64,000 bases of DNA from Dyella terrae (GCF_022394535.1 NZ_CP089414.1:930001-994000); one strand, 5' to 3'. Shown: positions 13,033 through 20,600, counted from the first letter of the stretch. The notes: generated by a model not told the origin, from the letters alone. Numbers and translations are program-made.

Positions 13033-13779
13033 ATGACCGCATCGGATATCACCTTCTACGCTACCGGTGCAGCTTTCGGCATGCCGGAAACCAGCCCGTT
13101 CGTGATCAAGACCGAAGTGCAGTTGAAGATGGCCGGCCTGGCCTATCGCAAGGAATTCACCATTCCGCCAAATGCGCCACGAAGCAAAGTGCCTTATGTC
13201 GAAGATGAGGGGCATGTCGTGACAGATTCAACCCACATTCGCACGCATATCGAGCACAAGTACCACGTGGATCTGGATGCTGGCCTGGATGCGCGCCAAC
13301 GTGCGGAGTCATGGGCGATTGAGCGGATGATGGAAGACCATCTTTACTGGGCCATGGTGTGGTTCCGCTGGGTCGATACGGGCAATTTCGCCAAGGGCCC
13401 TGCACATTTCGCCGACCGGGCACCTGAGTCGATGCGCGCTCAAATCCGCGAGGAGATGCAGGCGCGCAAGGTCGGTGAACTGCATAGCCACGGGCTGGGT
13501 CGGCATACGCCAGAACAGATCGCCGAACTCGGCAAACGCTCGCTCGACGCGCTAGCCACCCTGCTTGGCGACAAACCGTACTTGTTCGGCGAAAAGCCCC
13601 ATGCCGCAGACGCCATAGCGTTTGGTGTGGTCGCCTCGGTGCTTACGCCGTTCTTCGAGACCCCGTTGCGCTGGGCCGCGGAAAGCCATCCGAATCTGGT
13701 CGCTTATGCCGCACGCATGATGCATCGCTACTACCCCGAGCACGAGTGGGAAGTCCCTGCGCAGTCCACCGCGGCTTGA
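13033..13779 (+). CDS. Glutathione S-transferase fold protein (FAX/Tom37-like)
   Basis: The 248-aa protein has an N-terminal thioredoxin-like half (ITFYATGAAFGMPETSPFVIKTEVQLKMAG, then APRSKVPYVEDEGHVVTDSTHI). The KVPYV strand carries the cis-proline and the SxxI element of glutathione-binding folds. The C-terminal half is helical, with the N-capping motif CxxD-like PHAADAIAFGVVAS. The sequence is closest in style to the FAX/metaxin-like branch, which often lacks classical GST activity. It is probably cytoplasmic; the substrate is unknown. The ATG at 13033 follows GGAAA. An in-frame upstream extension exists but precedes the thioredoxin-like fold and looks noncoding. Confidence 0.8.
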   Translation: MTASDITFYATGAAFGMPETSPFVIKTEVQLKMAGLAYRKEFTIPPNAPRSKVPYVEDEGHVVTDSTHIRTHIEHKYHVDLDAGLDARQRAESWAIERMMEDHLYWAMVWFRWVDTGNFAKGPAHFADRAPESMRAQIREEMQARKVGELHSHGLGRHTPEQIAELGKRSLDALATLLGDKPYLFGEKPHAADAIAFGVVASVLTPFFETPLRWAAESHPNLVAYAARMMHRYYPEHEWEVPAQSTAA

Positions 13780-13852
13780 GTCGTTAACCTCTGGAGTTCT
13801 GCGGACATGGGGCGTCATCGCTCCATCTCCGGGTTTGGGTCAATCCAGGGCG

Positions 13853-13858
13853 TATAAT
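13853..13858 (+). promoter_or_regulatory. Candidate -10 element upstream of yaeQ
   Basis: A perfect TATAAT lies 27 bp before the yaeQ start codon at 13886. No convincing -35 hexamer is seen at 16-18 bp spacing, so this is only a probable promoter. Confidence 0.45.
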
Positions 13859-13885
13859 GAGCGGTTACCTTTTCCGGGCACGCTC

Positions 13886-14368
13886 ATGGCACTCAATGCC
13901 ACCATCTATAAAGTCGAGCTACAGATCAGCAACATGGATCGGCATTACTACGCCACCCATGCATTGACGCTGGCGCGACATCCGTCGGAGACGGAGGCGC
14001 GCCTGATGGTGCGCCTGCTCGCGTTCGCGCTGTACGCCGACGAGATCGAGCAGTGGATCGAAGTAGGCCAGCCGGACGAAGCACGCATCCGCAAGGCCTG
14101 CGGCCGGGCACGGCAAGTGGCGGTGATCAACTACGGCGGCCGCAGTGCGGATATCTGGTGGAACAAGGCGGCCAGCTCGCTCGGCCGCAGCAAGAACCTC
14201 GCCGTACTCGACATTCCCGAAGCCACGGTGCAACAACTGACCACCCTGCTCAATCGCGGCATGCGCTTGCAGTGCCTGATCCAGGACGGCGAAATTCAGC
14301 TGATGGATGGGGAGACCACGGTCACGGTACAACCGCTTGCCCGTCTCGGCGAATACGCTGCGGCTTGA
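13886..14368 (+). CDS. yaeQ: YaeQ family protein with an internal in-frame deletion
   Basis: The 160-aa product starts with the YaeQ hallmark ALNATIYKVELQISNMDRHYY, followed by LTLARHPSETEARLMVRLLAFALYADE, WIEVGQPDEARIRKACGRAR, YGGRSADIWW and LQCLIQDGEIQLMDG. YaeQ proteins are about 180 aa and have a PD-(D/E)XK nuclease-like fold of unknown role. Here YADE runs directly into IEQWIEVG. The roughly 21 residues normally between them (family pattern ending in DEP-x-x-W and a D-x-x-G) are missing near position 14043, although the reading frame is kept. That segment includes a conserved acidic residue of the putative active site, so activity is doubtful. The start is set by the family N-terminus and a TATAAT 27 bp upstream. 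Confidence 0.85.
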   Translation: MALNATIYKVELQISNMDRHYYATHALTLARHPSETEARLMVRLLAFALYADEIEQWIEVGQPDEARIRKACGRARQVAVINYGGRSADIWWNKAASSLGRSKNLAVLDIPEATVQQLTTLLNRGMRLQCLIQDGEIQLMDGETTVTVQPLARLGEYAAA

Positions 14369-14592
14369 TGACTGGACGACCTGATCGTCGACTAATCACA
14401 GGAGCAACGACCTGGGCGGCATGCTCCTCACCTTCAAACTCGCCCTGGCCGCCCGAACCGACCTCCTGCACAGAATCGACTGGCCGTACATGCCGAAGCT
14501 GAGCGAGCCGTGGCACGGCCAGTTTCTTTGACGAACCTCAGGGCGCTTAAGCACACCTCAAGCGCCCCGCGGACATCGACCTTGCGTCTACC

Positions 14593-15345
14593 TTACGGCA
14601 GCGTCAGACCGATCGGGTTCGACTTCATCGTCGCCGACAGGGCCGGGAACGGGTCGACGCCGGACATGGTTTTCACATCATCCACAGACACCACCGCACA
14701 CGTGTAGTTGTCCGCGTTGGTGCAGAGGAATGCTGCCGCACCTACGCCCGGCTCGTACACCGCCTTCCAGGTGTAGGCCGGCACGGCCACGTTGTCCTTG
14801 CCAATGGTCGGAATGGTCGTCGGGTCAAAGGCAGGGCCCGTCACTACGTACACCTCGCCCTGCTGGGTCGCGATATTGCGTACGTAGTTCTCGATCTTTT
14901 CCCATTCACCCGCATTCAGCTTATGCAGCTGCGGCACCACGTTGGCCATCGAGAACGTTTCGCCCTCGGAGGTCAGCGTCGACGCATCGCCAGCCGGCGT
15001 CATGTGGCCGCGGTCGTAGCCGCTGTTGGTGTAGTCCGACGACTGCGAACGATCCGCCGTCGGAATGCCGGTTTCCTGATGCCAGGAACCACTACGGCTG
15101 ATCGAATTGGCGCCAGCAATCTGCGCGGCGGTCAAATGCTCCGCCGAATACAGCGGCCCCTTGGTCACGCCTGACGCGAAGAGCACGTACTCGGTATGGC
15201 ACACCTCCGTCGTGCGACTCAGCAACGACGCATCCAGCGTGGGCGCAGAGCCCGCGATGAAGAAGTTGGGACACGTCGTGCCGGCAAACGCACCGCCAGA
15301 CACGAAGAAACAGACCGCAAGCAGCCAAGAGCCAAAGCGTGGCAT
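14593..15345 (-). CDS. Secreted DNA/RNA non-specific endonuclease
   Basis: The 250-aa protein has a signal peptide (MPRFGSWLLAVCFFVSGGAFAG). It carries the catalytic DRGHMTPAGD motif of the NUC1/Serratia-nuclease family at residues 111-120 (His114 as general base). Downstream, ANVVPQLHKLNAGEWEKIE supplies the metal-binding Asn and the W-x-x-x-E element, followed by VYVVTGPAF. It should cut DNA and RNA in the periplasm or outside the cell with a Mg-type metal ion. Cysteines at about 25 and 49, and a pair near the C-terminus, suggest disulphides. The ATG at 15345 has GGGGAA upstream; the TTG at 15360 is less likely. It stands alone, with 178 bp to the deacetylase gene upstream. Confidence 0.88.
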   Translation of the reverse strand: MPRFGSWLLAVCFFVSGGAFAGTTCPNFFIAGSAPTLDASLLSRTTEVCHTEYVLFASGVTKGPLYSAEHLTAAQIAGANSISRSGSWHQETGIPTADRSQSSDYTNSGYDRGHMTPAGDASTLTSEGETFSMANVVPQLHKLNAGEWEKIENYVRNIATQQGEVYVVTGPAFDPTTIPTIGKDNVAVPAYTWKAVYEPGVGAAAFLCTNADNYTCAVVSVDDVKTMSGVDPFPALSATMKSNPIGLTLP

Positions 15346-15523
15346 GGTGTTCCCCGTCAATATGTGGTTCGCAGGAACCTACTGACGACGGATGTCAGGT
15401 CTATGACTTTGCGGTTATGACTGGAATAACTTGCGATTCCTGTGAATCGGATCGCATTTGCCTTGCACCTGGCGTGCAGAAAGGTAGTCAGAGAAGCACG
15501 AGCAACCCATCCGCTTGGCACGC

Positions 15524-16390
15524 TTACATCAGCGCCTCCTTTGGCAACACAAAGGTAAAGCCATCAGCCTCCAACTTGGTCAGCAGCGTATCGAGAGCAG
15601 CCGCCGTGCCTTTGCGCTCATGCATCAGGAGGATCGACATGTCCTTCGTCTCTTCAAGACTGAACTGGGCGATCTTCTCTGGCTTGCGATACATATAGTC
15701 GTAACTGCTGGCATTCCAGAACACCTGCTGCACGCCCGCCGCGCTGGACGCTTGGGCAACGATCGCCGACGAATGCCCGAACGGCGGCCGGAAAAAGTAA
15801 GGGCGTCGCCCCGTGACGCTGGCGATGCGCTCATTGCACGCATCAATCTGATGCAGGGCCTGTTCGTAAGGCAGCGCACTCACGTGCTGATGATCGAGCG
15901 TGTGATTGCCGATCAGATGGCCCTCGCGCAACATTTTTCCGAGCGCCGGCGCGGTGTCGCCGTTGATCTTGTTGCAGACGAGGAAAAAAATGGCATGCGC
16001 ATGATGCTTGCGCAGAATGGCAAGGAACTGACTATCCATGACGTCACCGGCGGGGCCGTCATCGAAAGTCAGCACGGCAAACTTCCGATGGTTTACCCAG
16101 TTGCTGAATTGATGCCATGCCGGATAACTCGGCGCGGCGATACCGGTGTGCTTCTCGTTAAGCACAAAGTATGTCGGCGGTGGCGTCCGCAATGCGGCCA
16201 TCACGAAAACCGTCAGCGCCACGACAGCACTCAACGCCAGCCCGCCGCCGCAGCGGAGTAACGTGTACAGACCTGATCGATACTGAAGTGCCAGAACGTA
16301 GTCGAACAAGCGGCCAAACAGCCCGCGAACCCAGAGCGTGGCGGGGCTTTCCACCAGGTCGTAAGTCAACAGTAGCTTCAGTCCTTCCAT
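15524..16390 (-). CDS. Membrane-anchored polysaccharide deacetylase (NodB domain)
   Basis: The 288-aa protein has an N-terminal cytoplasmic stretch and a membrane helix at about residues 48-67 (GGGLALSAVVALTVFVMAAL). A NodB carbohydrate-esterase-4 domain follows: TFDDGP at 108-113, the H-x3-H metal pair within NHTLDHQH (His163 and His167), RPPFG at 201-205, and the late LLMHERK. It should remove acetyl groups from an N-acetylated cell-surface or cell-wall glycan on the outer face of the inner membrane. The catalytic residues are all present. The start at 16390 lacks a good ribosome-binding site. No glycan gene cluster surrounds it, so the substrate is open. Confidence 0.85.
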   Translation of the reverse strand: MEGLKLLLTYDLVESPATLWVRGLFGRLFDYVLALQYRSGLYTLLRCGGGLALSAVVALTVFVMAALRTPPPTYFVLNEKHTGIAAPSYPAWHQFSNWVNHRKFAVLTFDDGPAGDVMDSQFLAILRKHHAHAIFFLVCNKINGDTAPALGKMLREGHLIGNHTLDHQHVSALPYEQALHQIDACNERIASVTGRRPYFFRPPFGHSSAIVAQASSAAGVQQVFWNASSYDYMYRKPEKIAQFSLEETKDMSILLMHERKGTAAALDTLLTKLEADGFTFVLPKEALM

Positions 16391-16833
16391 GGTGCGGATT
16401 CTCGTTCGAATGGGCGCATCGTTCCGTGATGCGTACCTGCAGATACTGTGCCAGTGAGTCTCGGAGGCACGAAGCTATCGCGAGACTTTCATTGTGAAAT
16501 CGCAGCGACCATCGAGAGCCTCGCATTGCCCCCCCAGCGTCGCTGCACGACGCGTGTTGCCACGTCCCCACCCGTACACGCATGCGCTTTTTTGTCACTA
16601 AATGACTCAATCGAGCGCCGTGCTCGGGTGAAGCATAGAGCGCTGTCCAGCCATGGGTCAAAAGGTAAAAACAGAAAACGTTGAGATGGCTAGATTTCGA
16701 TAGCCAGCCGAAAGGTAGCGATGCGCTGGTCACTTCCTTTGGCGTTTTTCAGCAGAACTTGATTCTCGGTCCAGTTCAACAAAGAGCTCGCATGCGATTC
16801 TCGTTGAGTGATCGTGCGGCCCTAAGCTCCGCA
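16391..16833. other. 443-bp noncoding stretch
   Basis: It lies between the start of the deacetylase gene and the stop of the Mpo1-like gene, both leftward. I see no convincing coding frame, repeat or hairpin; only a locally A-rich patch near 16660-16690. It presumably holds the deacetylase promoter. Confidence 0.4.
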
Positions 16834-17358
16834 TTAATGCGCTACATCCGCGCCACTGCGACGCACCTTGCCGGCGCGTGCCTCGACAGCCTGCATCAGC
16901 TCTGGCAAACGCCCCGCCATAAAAATCGCCTCTGTTACGACAAACAACGGGCCAATCACCAACCCCATCAGGTCGTCCACGAAAGCAGGCTTGCGGCCTT
17001 CCCAGTAGTGCCCCACGAACTGAAAAACCCAGCCGACCACGAAGCCGCCAATACCGATGCCAAGCCAAACGGGCCCAGGTAGCCGAGCCGCCCACGCACC
17101 AAACCAGGCTGCAAGTGCTAGCAGTGCCGTCATCAGCAACCCAAGCCCCCGGCTAAGCCGCAGGTAGTAAAGCGCCATGAGGGCCACTACCACGATGACC
17201 GGAGACAGCGGGAAGCCCGCCACGGCGAACACCGGGCGCGAGAGCAGTACCGCCACGGCCACTACGATCATCGGGATACCCACGAAGTGCGTGGCGATAT
17301 TGCGCGAGTCGCGGTGGTAAGCCGCATAAGAAACCAACTGGTCTTCGAGTGATTTCAT
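16834..17358 (-). CDS. Mpo1-like (DUF962) membrane protein, putative 2-hydroxy fatty acid dioxygenase
   Basis: The 174-aa protein starts with SLEDQLVSYAAYHRDSRNIATHFVGIP, the conserved H-x..-N-x..-H signature of the Mpo1/YGL010w family. Near the C-terminus is QFVGHYWEGRKPAFVDDLMGL, which supplies further conserved His and Glu residues. Four hydrophobic segments lie between and after. Yeast Mpo1 is an Fe(II) dioxygenase that alpha-oxidises 2-hydroxy fatty acids; a similar reaction is inferred here. The ATG at 17358 has GGAG 7 bases upstream. It is divergent from the Crp-type regulator with a 108-bp gap holding a Crp-like palindrome, so it may be regulated by that protein. Confidence 0.8.
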   Translation of the reverse strand: MKSLEDQLVSYAAYHRDSRNIATHFVGIPMIVVAVAVLLSRPVFAVAGFPLSPVIVVVALMALYYLRLSRGLGLLMTALLALAAWFGAWAARLPGPVWLGIGIGGFVVGWVFQFVGHYWEGRKPAFVDDLMGLVIGPLFVVTEAIFMAGRLPELMQAVEARAGKVRRSGADVAH

Positions 17359-17408
17359 AAGGACTCTCCAGAGACGGTGCTGCCATTGTCCCGGGGTGAC
17401 ATCGCGCC

Positions 17409-17430
17409 TTGTGTCGGGTAAACGACATAA
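17409..17430. promoter_or_regulatory. Crp-type 22-bp palindrome between divergent genes
   Basis: TTGTGTCG at 17409-17416 and CGACATAA at 17423-17430 are inverted repeats matching at 7 of 8 positions around a 6-bp spacer. This is the architecture of Crp/Fnr sites (TGTGA-N6-TCACA), with TGTCG-N6-CGACA arms. It sits between the Mpo1-like gene and the Crp-type regulator, so autoregulation is the simplest reading. Confidence 0.55.
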
Positions 17431-17466
17431 GACCCACGCTAGCCGGATGAATCCACAGGAGACACC

Positions 17467-18177
17467 ATGCCCAACGCGCAACCACTCAGGGACGACTGGG
17501 AACGCACGGTGCGCTCGGGCGCCTGGTTCGCCGCCCTGCCCGTCGAGTTTGCCACAGCACTGCTTGCTGATGCCCGGCCACTAGTCCTCGCCTCCGGCCA
17601 GCGGCTCTTCGCACGTGGCGACGCGCCGGACGGCATTTACTGCGTGTTGCGGGGCGTCGTTCGCATCACCGGCATCACGCAAGGCGGTCACGAGGCCTTG
17701 CTCGCCATGCTCGAAGCGCCGCAGTGGTTCGGGGAGATCGCCCTGTTTGACGGCGCACCGCGCACGCACGATGCCTGGGCGGAGGGCGAATGCGAACTTC
17801 TCCGCATCCCCCAGGAATCCGTGTTGAATGCCGTCGCGCGCCTTCCACAAGGCTGGCGGGAGTTGGGTCGCCTGCTCACCCAAAAACTGCGCATGACCTT
17901 CCTGGCCGTCGAGGAAATCACTCTGCTGCCAGCCACGCCTCGCGTAGCCGCCCGACTCATCACCATCGCCAGTGGCTACGGCACGTGGTCTGACCGCAGC
18001 AAACGGATCATTGGCGTATCGCAGGAGCAGCTCGGACTCATGCTGTCGCTATCACGGCAAACGGTGAATCAGTCCCTGCGGGAGCTTGAGGTGCTTGGAG
18101 CAATCCAGCGGAATCGAGGTGCGATTGAGATTCTGGATATTGAGAAGCTCCGGCAAGCGCGTGAGCACGCTGCGTAA
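17467..18177 (+). CDS. Crp/Fnr family transcriptional regulator (Crp-like, no Fe-S cysteines)
   Basis: The 236-aa protein has a cyclic-nucleotide-binding beta-roll (about residues 20-140, with GIYCVLRGVVRITGI and WFGEIALFDGAPRTHDAWA), a long dimer helix, and a C-terminal winged helix (VSQEQLGLMLSLSRQTVNQSLRELE-type recognition helix). The phosphate-binding cassette FGEIALFDGAPRTHDA retains the Gly-Glu core and an Arg-Thr, so nucleotide binding is possible. No N-terminal Cys cluster is present, unlike the FNR protein at 55069. ATG 17467 has AGGAG upstream. The palindrome at 17409-17430 is a candidate own operator. Its stop abuts a TetR remnant directly. Confidence 0.88.
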   Translation: MPNAQPLRDDWERTVRSGAWFAALPVEFATALLADARPLVLASGQRLFARGDAPDGIYCVLRGVVRITGITQGGHEALLAMLEAPQWFGEIALFDGAPRTHDAWAEGECELLRIPQESVLNAVARLPQGWRELGRLLTQKLRMTFLAVEEITLLPATPRVAARLITIASGYGTWSDRSKRIIGVSQEQLGLMLSLSRQTVNQSLRELEVLGAIQRNRGAIEILDIEKLRQAREHAA

Positions 18178-18503
18178 CCAACGCGCTGTTCCACGAAACC
18201 ACCGAGAACATTGGCGCGCACTTGATCAAAGCAGGCCTCACGCACCGACAGGCCGTCGTGCTTATGAGCACCGTCTACATGTTTACGCTGAGCTTCGTAG
18301 TGGAAGAACAAGCCGTGTTCCCGCGCCCCGGCGAACGATCGCCCGACTACGACATCGAAGAACGCAAAAAGCAACTTGATGCCGCCAAGTTGCCCTTCAT
18401 GCGGAAGGCCGGTCCGGTGCTGTTCGATCAGTTTGACCGACGATACAAAGAGAGCATGAAGCTCATTATTGCGGGCGCCGTAGCAACGACGCGCACCACG
18501 TGA
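18178..18503 (+). pseudogene. C-terminal remnant of a TetR (TetR_C domain) regulator
   Basis: Starting directly after the Crp-type gene, about 107 codons encode NALFHETTENIGAHLIKAGL, then MSTVYMFTLSFVVEEQAVFP, and a tail KKQLDAAKLPFMRKAGPVLF, ending with TGA at 18501-18503. This is the C-terminal ligand-binding half of a tetracycline-repressor-class protein (FVVEEQ motif). The N-terminal DNA-binding half is absent, and the frame is closed by a stop just upstream, with no ATG at its head (the first possible start is TTG 18222). It is therefore a truncated gene whose left end was lost at the junction with the Crp gene. Expression as a short protein cannot be excluded. Confidence 0.75.
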
Positions 18504-18540
18504 TCATTCAGGCAGAAAGTCGCCTTGCCGCCCTGCATCG

Positions 18541-19311
18541 TCATATCAGTTTGCGATAAAACCAGGGGTTGTACCGGATGCTGAAAAGCATCCTTTTGTG
18601 CATGCTTTTGTTCTTTTTGTAAGCGCGGCTCGCAAGAAACGCATCTTCGCGCTTGCCGGACGTTATCGAATCAATCCGCGATACCGGCGCCCGATAGCCC
18701 GCGCCGTGATGGTACACAAGGTCAGCATAGATGCCGTACCACAAGGGGTGTGGATTGCGCTTGTTTGACCGCAACATGGCGCGCCACGGTATCTGGCGAG
18801 CGGTCAGATTGTTGAACAGAGCGCCACCCGTGTCGGCCACCTCTGCCCCATGACTATTGGTGTAGGAAGCCACGGACCAGTCCCCGCTTATCTTCTTCCA
18901 GAGGCCAACGGTAGTCGCCGCAAAAGATGGATGTGGATGATCGTCCCCGCCATTCTCCAAACGCTGCACCGCCACGAACGGATGCGTCCGCAGCGCTTCC
19001 GTCAAAAATTGAGCGACAGGTGCAATAGGAAAGGCATCGCCATCGAGGAAAACAAGGATGTCGTTATCATCTGCCTCGTTGCAAACCAACTGGGCAAGAT
19101 AGTTCAACTTGTCGGCGTGATTCTGCCCACTGGAGCTCTGCGGCGCATAGCTGCTCTCCAGGTGGAAATCCTTCCTCTTCCGCGACGGTGGCACGCATGC
19201 GAACACTTTGTAATCGGCGTCGATATTCTTCTTCAAGAAGAACAGCTGCGGCCTGATCCATCGTTCGGTCCTGTAGTGGACGGTGCAGATGTAGATGGAC
19301 GGCTTAGTCAT
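18541..19311 (-). CDS. Glycosyltransferase-like protein (GT-A type, DxD motif)
   Basis: The 256-aa protein starts SIYICTVHYRTERW and has the sequence DILVFLDGDAFP with DGD at residues 90-92, the expected metal/nucleotide-sugar motif of GT-A enzymes. HGAEVADTGGALFNNL follows as a possible acceptor-site region. There is no signal peptide or membrane helix. It probably acts in the cytoplasm on a surface glycan, with unknown donor and acceptor. Base composition is clearly more A/T-rich than neighbouring genes, with many AAA and AAT codons, suggesting recent transfer. It lies in a patch with two gene remnants next to tRNA-Ser. No strong ribosome-binding site precedes ATG 19311. Confidence 0.65.
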   Translation of the reverse strand: MTKPSIYICTVHYRTERWIRPQLFFLKKNIDADYKVFACVPPSRKRKDFHLESSYAPQSSSGQNHADKLNYLAQLVCNEADDNDILVFLDGDAFPIAPVAQFLTEALRTHPFVAVQRLENGGDDHPHPSFAATTVGLWKKISGDWSVASYTNSHGAEVADTGGALFNNLTARQIPWRAMLRSNKRNPHPLWYGIYADLVYHHGAGYRAPVSRIDSITSGKREDAFLASRAYKKNKSMHKRMLFSIRYNPWFYRKLI

Positions 19312-19648
19312 CGCGAATGAACCAGGGCGTTACTCAGGGTTGTTGGGTGATGCTGGTCGAGTAGATGCCTTCTTGGCCACTCTCATGTCCAGGTACCACG
19401 AAGCAAGAACGATTGGCGCATCGCCCCGTTGACGCAAGAAATGACGGGACCCGCCTCATCAGGTCAGCGTGGCGCACAAAGGGGGCTTTCGCGCCCCTTG
19501 CCAGGCATCAGGAAAATAGCCCCATTAAAACCGTGCGCGGGGCGCCGCCACCCCGGAACGGAATACCATAGAGGGCGTGAGGCAGGAGTCACCGCCCGTT
19601 GTACAGCAGGGGCAACGATGGCACGGTTTTCATCGACAGGAGAATCCC
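19312..19648. other. 337-bp noncoding stretch
   Basis: It separates the starts of the divergent glycosyltransferase and small secreted protein genes, so it should hold both promoters. I see no repeat, hairpin or convincing coding frame in it. Confidence 0.4.
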
Positions 19649-20005
19649 ATGACGCAGCGTCCCTTTGCGATTGCCCTTTGCGTGCTTCTCATTTCGTCGG
19701 CACTTCCGCATGAGGCGCAGGCCGCTTCATACAAAAAAACGTACTGCGGCGACGCGGAATTCGTCACGAACGACGGCGCCAGTGACGACGGCGGGAGTAT
19801 CTACCCCCACCTCCACTGTGACAGCCGCTGGATCACATTCTCCAAGAGTGACAACAACCAAAAGAACTTCTTGAATGGCACTACGTTTCTGAAAGAACAG
19901 GCGATACAAGCCTGCCAAGACGAGGCCGTTCAACTGCCCATCAAGCAAGCCATCAACAAAATTTGCTCTGACAACGGCCAGGACTGCGCGGCGGCTTGCA
20001 CGTAA
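19649..20005 (+). CDS. Small secreted Cys-containing hypothetical protein
   Basis: The 118-aa product has a signal peptide (MTQRPFAIALCVLLISSALP, with cleavage after AQA near residue 25). The mature domain carries six cysteines (in KTYCGDAEF, LHCDSRW, QACQDE, NKICSDN, QDCAAACT), likely disulphide-bonded in the periplasm or outside. The family is not recognised. The start is supported by AGGAG eight bases before ATG 19649, and a strong terminator follows at 20041. It sits in the accessory patch next to tRNA-Ser. Confidence 0.65.
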   Translation: MTQRPFAIALCVLLISSALPHEAQAASYKKTYCGDAEFVTNDGASDDGGSIYPHLHCDSRWITFSKSDNNQKNFLNGTTFLKEQAIQACQDEAVQLPIKQAINKICSDNGQDCAAACT

Positions 20006-20040
20006 CCATCGGGAAACGGCGGTGCTCGGCATCACCTGAA

Positions 20041-20072
20041 CAGCCCCGGGAAACACTTCCCGGGGCTGCTTT
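20041..20072. terminator. Strong Rho-independent terminator
   Basis: CAGCCCCGGGAA (20041-20052) and TTCCCGGGGCTG (20057-20068) form a perfect 12-bp stem with loop ACAC, followed by CTTTCG. It lies 36 bp after the small secreted protein gene and faces the converging autotransporter remnant. Confidence 0.85.
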
Positions 20073-20077
20073 CGTAC

Positions 20078-20287
20078 TCAGAGCTTCCAAACAAAACCGC
20101 CGCGGAAACCACTCTCCACGACGTGATGCCCCAACTGGCCGCTGTACGCGAGTGTGACACTGGCGTCGCGGGCAATCGGTACCGACAGCCCCGTATCCAG
20201 CACCTTCGTATTGCGGGCGAGCGGCACACCGTCAACCGCGAAGGCGTCGCCTCCGGCAAGGCTCATCCGGGCTGCCGGGCTGATCGA
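20078..20287 (-). pseudogene. C-terminal end of an autotransporter beta-barrel (remnant)
   Basis: Reading leftward, about 67 codons encode SPAARMSLAGGDAFAVDGVPLARNT-type sequence, continuing TKVLDTGLSVPIARDASVTLAYSG and closing with GFRGGFVWKL and a stop at 20078-20080. This is the end of an autotransporter barrel: alternating strands and a terminal aromatic-x-hydrophobic signature. Everything upstream of about 20287 (passenger, linker and most of the barrel) is missing; in-frame sequence beyond it runs into the tRNA-Ser region. It is a decayed or truncated gene. Confidence 0.65.
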
Positions 20288-20352
20288 CTGGATAGTCCAG
20301 GGGAATGATGCCATCGGGGGCAGCTCTGCGACGGGCCAGCCTTCGGCTGTCC

Positions 20353-20373
20353 AAATTCGTTCCTGACGAATTT
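20353..20373. repeat. Perfect 8-bp inverted repeat near the remnant junction
   Basis: AAATTCGT (20353-20360) and ACGAATTT (20366-20373) are exact reverse complements around TCCTG. It lies between the truncated autotransporter and the tRNA-Ser terminator. Its role is unknown; it may mark an old recombination or insertion point. Confidence 0.4.
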
Positions 20374-20408
20374 GTCGAACCAGTGGGTTCTCACCCAGTC
20401 GCTCAATC

Positions 20409-20451
20409 AGAAACGAAAACGCCCCCATATTGGGGGCGTTTTCGTTTCTGG
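20409..20451 (-). terminator. Terminator of tRNA-Ser
   Basis: A 20-bp perfect stem (arms 20409-20428 and 20432-20451, loop TAT) with a C-run/G-run core CGCCCCCA followed, in the tRNA direction, by TTTTCGTTTC. It begins immediately after the tRNA 3' end and overlaps its last two bases, as expected for an intrinsic tRNA terminator. Confidence 0.8.
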
Positions 20452-20538
20452 CGGAGAGAGTGGGATTCGAACCCACGGTAGGCTTACACCTACGGCAGTT
20501 TTCAAGACTGCTGCCTTAAACCACTCGGCCATCTCTCC
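20450..20538 (-). tRNA. tRNA-Ser (anticodon TGA)
   Basis: The leftward strand reads GGAGAGA at the 5' end (20538), pairing with TCTCTCC and ending in an encoded CCA at 20450-20452. The D-arm GGCCGAGTGG, the anticodon loop CTTGAAA (TGA), a long variable arm typical of class II tRNAs, and the T-arm GGTTCGAATCC are all visible. The type II variable arm and the TGA anticodon identify serine, decoding UCA and related codons. The downstream side carries gene remnants, so the tRNA may have served as an integration site. Confidence 0.95.
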
Positions 20539-20571
20539 TTGTTTGGTTGTTTTCCATCCAATGGCTTTCGC

Positions 20572-20600
20572 TACTGGATTCCGGCCTTCGCCGGAATGAC
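20572..20600. repeat. REP-like palindromic element (single copy)
   Basis: ACTGGATTCCGGCCTTCGCC followed by GGAATGAC is the same palindrome family as the paired elements at 26613, 40957 and 45991. Here only one copy is present, between tRNA-Ser and the small membrane protein gene. Confidence 0.65.

Noticed and set aside
14421-14531. 36-residue frame after yaeQ (MLLTFKLALAARTDLLHRID)
   Set aside because: No ribosome-binding site at usable distance and no recognisable match; too short to support as a gene.
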